Below, piece after piece: positions 7,034 to 8,023 of a stretch of 8,023 bases of DNA (positions are counted from its first letter, which is position 1; every line of letters begins with the position of its first letter). Made by a program: the position numbers and the translations under genes. The stretch is from assembly GCA_012965445.1 (NCBI GenBank), contig DTSJ01000383.1:1-8023 (forward strand). Direction: 5' to 3'. The DNA is from Candidatus Hydrogenedentota bacterium. Lineage in GTDB: Bacteria > Hydrogenedentota > Hydrogenedentia > Hydrogenedentiales > GCA-2746185. Under the pieces are notes generated by a model. It saw only the letters and a program-made list of their open reading frames with translations, made no database searches and had not been told where the DNA came from.

Positions 7034-7610
7034 CTATTTGTTTAGTTTCTTGTTCTTCCAGTACTTTGTACCTGCGATATCTGCCTGAAGCATCAATCCG
7101 GCCTGGGTAATCTGATAGACAGCGATGCCGTTTTTGAAGGCTGCCTCGGCGTTGGCTCCGGCAGTCCCCGCAACAGCATTGGCATTGGCATCGGCCTGCC
7201 AGCCCTTATCTACAAAATTGTCAAATACTTTCTTGTTCTCGAAAAAGAATACTACCTGATACTTCTGAGCCCCCAAGACCGATATTGAGTCCTGCCGTCC
7301 CCATTTTCATATAGGTGCGTCTTTCGCCCGCTTTTTCGACGGCAACACCTGCCCCACCGCCAGCCGAAATCATCAGAGATACTTTTACATTGCTGAACAC
7401 GGCGTAGCCGTAAGCCCGGTCGTACATGCCTTTGGTGTTGCTTCGTTTATCTTGAAGGGACTTAAGCGTGCCCTTCGCCATTCTGTTTAATTCTGCCTTC
7501 TTCGCATCGGTTTTCGCTGAGGCGGAGGCCGGACTCGCGCTAAGAACCACGAGGAGTACTGTTGCGATCATCACTGAGATTAAAGGTTTCGTGTGCTTTT
7601 CCTCATTCAT
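7034..7610 (-). pseudogene. SYLF/YSC84-type secreted protein gene split by a one-base frameshift
   Basis: The first frame (7610 to about 7270) encodes a signal peptide: KHTK, then a hydrophobic core at 10-24, then an ASPASA cleavage region near residue 30. It continues with SYLF-type sequence including YGYAVFSNVKVSL, SAGGGAGVAV and GTAGLNIGLGG. The fit to the family then stops. The second frame (about 7269 to 7034) continues without a gap as QKYQVVFFFENKKVFDNFVDKGW and then the Ala-rich ADANANAVAG segment and the terminal GTKYWKNKKLNK, typical of the end of a SYLF domain. Removing one base within the five-G run (7270-7274) or the next T restores one protein of about 191 residues. SYLF domains bind lipids such as phosphoinositides in eukaryotes; the bacterial periplasmic role is unclear. 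No other damage is seen, so a recent mutation or a sequence error is likely. No Shine-Dalgarno site precedes ATG 7610. Confidence 0.85.
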
Positions 7611-7645
7611 TGGGCTGTTAAAGACCGGCTATTTCTTCTGAGTTT

Positions 7646-7672
7646 ATTCTACCCTAAATCTTGGCTTTTGAA
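7646..7672 (-). promoter_or_regulatory. Possible weak promoter of the SYLF gene
   Basis: On the minus strand TAGAAT (7651-7646) matches five of six -10 positions. The best -35 is TTCAAA, 15 bases upstream, with four matches and short spacing. It sits 35 bases before the ATG in the 76-base gap. The evidence is weak, and read-through from the upstream propeller gene is an alternative. Confidence 0.3.
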
Positions 7673-7686
7673 TAGATCCTTGACCA

Positions 7687-8023
7687 TTATCTTAGTACTG
7701 GACTCACTTTTCCCCCGTTCGTGGTAATAATGTGAATCTCGTGGGCGTGGATTTCCGGATGAAAAAATTCCCACACGACCTCTTTATCACGCGTAATCTC
7801 GAATATTTTGGGCTTTTCGGGGTCTTTTTGAGCATAAGCCCCGACGACGATGTTCCCATTGGGCATCCGCTGGGCTCCGCAGGGATCCTGAAACCGTTCC
7901 TTATCCACGTGCGTATTATCCGCGTACCAGACCATTTTCCCGTCTTTGTCGAATTCGGCGATCTTGTTTCCGTGGGTCAGATTCGCGTGAATATTCCCAT
8001 TCGGAAGGACAATCGCTGTGAAC
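7687..8023 (-). CDS. PQQ/ASST-like beta-propeller protein, C-terminal part, truncated by the window edge
   Basis: The frame is open from base 8023 and gives 111 residues before TAA at 7689-7687; the ATG at 7935 is internal to a repeat and is not the start. Two blade-like repeats are visible: LPNGNIHANLTHGNKIAEFD with DGKMVWYADN, then MPNGNIVVGAY with KIFEITRDKEVVWEFF. The pattern P-N-G-N-I, about 15 residues, then I-x-E-x-(D/T)-x(2-3)-(K/V)-V-W matches outer strands of propeller proteins related to PQQ-repeat and arylsulfotransferase-like families. The end, HAHEIHIITTNG, is a common closing motif of such proteins. No catalytic residue can be assigned from this fragment, and any signal peptide lies outside. 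It is 76 bases upstream of the SYLF gene on the same strand. The enzyme or binding role is unknown. Confidence 0.7.
   Translation of the reverse strand, partial: FTAIVLPNGNIHANLTHGNKIAEFDKDGKMVWYADNTHVDKERFQDPCGAQRMPNGNIVVGAYAQKDPEKPKIFEITRDKEVVWEFFHPEIHAHEIHIITTNGGKVSPVLR

Noticed and set aside
7687..7935. The propeller fragment as a complete small gene starting at ATG 7935
   Set aside because: The frame stays open to the window edge and residues before this Met form the preceding propeller repeat, so the Met is internal.

Overview
The window looks like chromosomal DNA from a free-living, Gram-negative-type bacterium of moderate GC content. It encodes an outer-membrane-type lipoprotein, a flagellar anti-sigma factor with a sigma-28-type promoter, a UvrD/Rep-type helicase, and a B12-binding-like radical SAM protein fused to DUF2344. 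The Asp-less propeller C-terminus and the gene mix would suit an under-sampled lineage near Planctomycetota or Hydrogenedentota, but that placement is a guess. No gene here is a taxonomic marker I can read reliably. I see no phage, transposon, CRISPR array, tRNA or rRNA.

Left part (1-1230), all on the minus strand. A compact unit reads flgM, then an rlpA-like lipoprotein gene, then the start of a GT-C membrane glycosyltransferase that leaves the window at base 1. The gaps are only 7 and 2 bases. A close match to the FliA/sigma-28 promoter consensus (1200-1226) and a strong Shine-Dalgarno site fix the flgM start. This suggests that flagellar-class transcription also reaches a cell-wall enzyme and a sugar transferase.

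Middle left (1346-2047). One reading frame on the minus strand, with its own plausible promoter and ribosome binding site, carries membrane segments followed directly by a response-regulator receiver domain. In-frame TAG and TGA codons interrupt it. It looks like the collapsed remains of a hybrid sensor kinase.

Centre (2117-6993). A large radical SAM gene (minus) and a UvrD/Rep-family helicase gene (plus) diverge from a 188-base gap. Two back-to-back sigma-70-type promoters in that gap have -35 boxes 7 bases apart. The helicase gene ends inside a perfect 11-bp hairpin that can terminate transcription from both sides.

Right part (7034-8023), minus strand. A SYLF/YSC84-type secreted protein gene is split by a single-base frameshift at a run of five G. 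Upstream of it lies the C-terminal part of a PQQ/ASST-like beta-propeller protein that enters from beyond base 8023.

No clearly new multi-gene system is visible. The most informative observations are the sigma-28 promoter reading into rlpA and the glycosyltransferase, the stop-interrupted kinase remnant, and the frameshifted SYLF gene.
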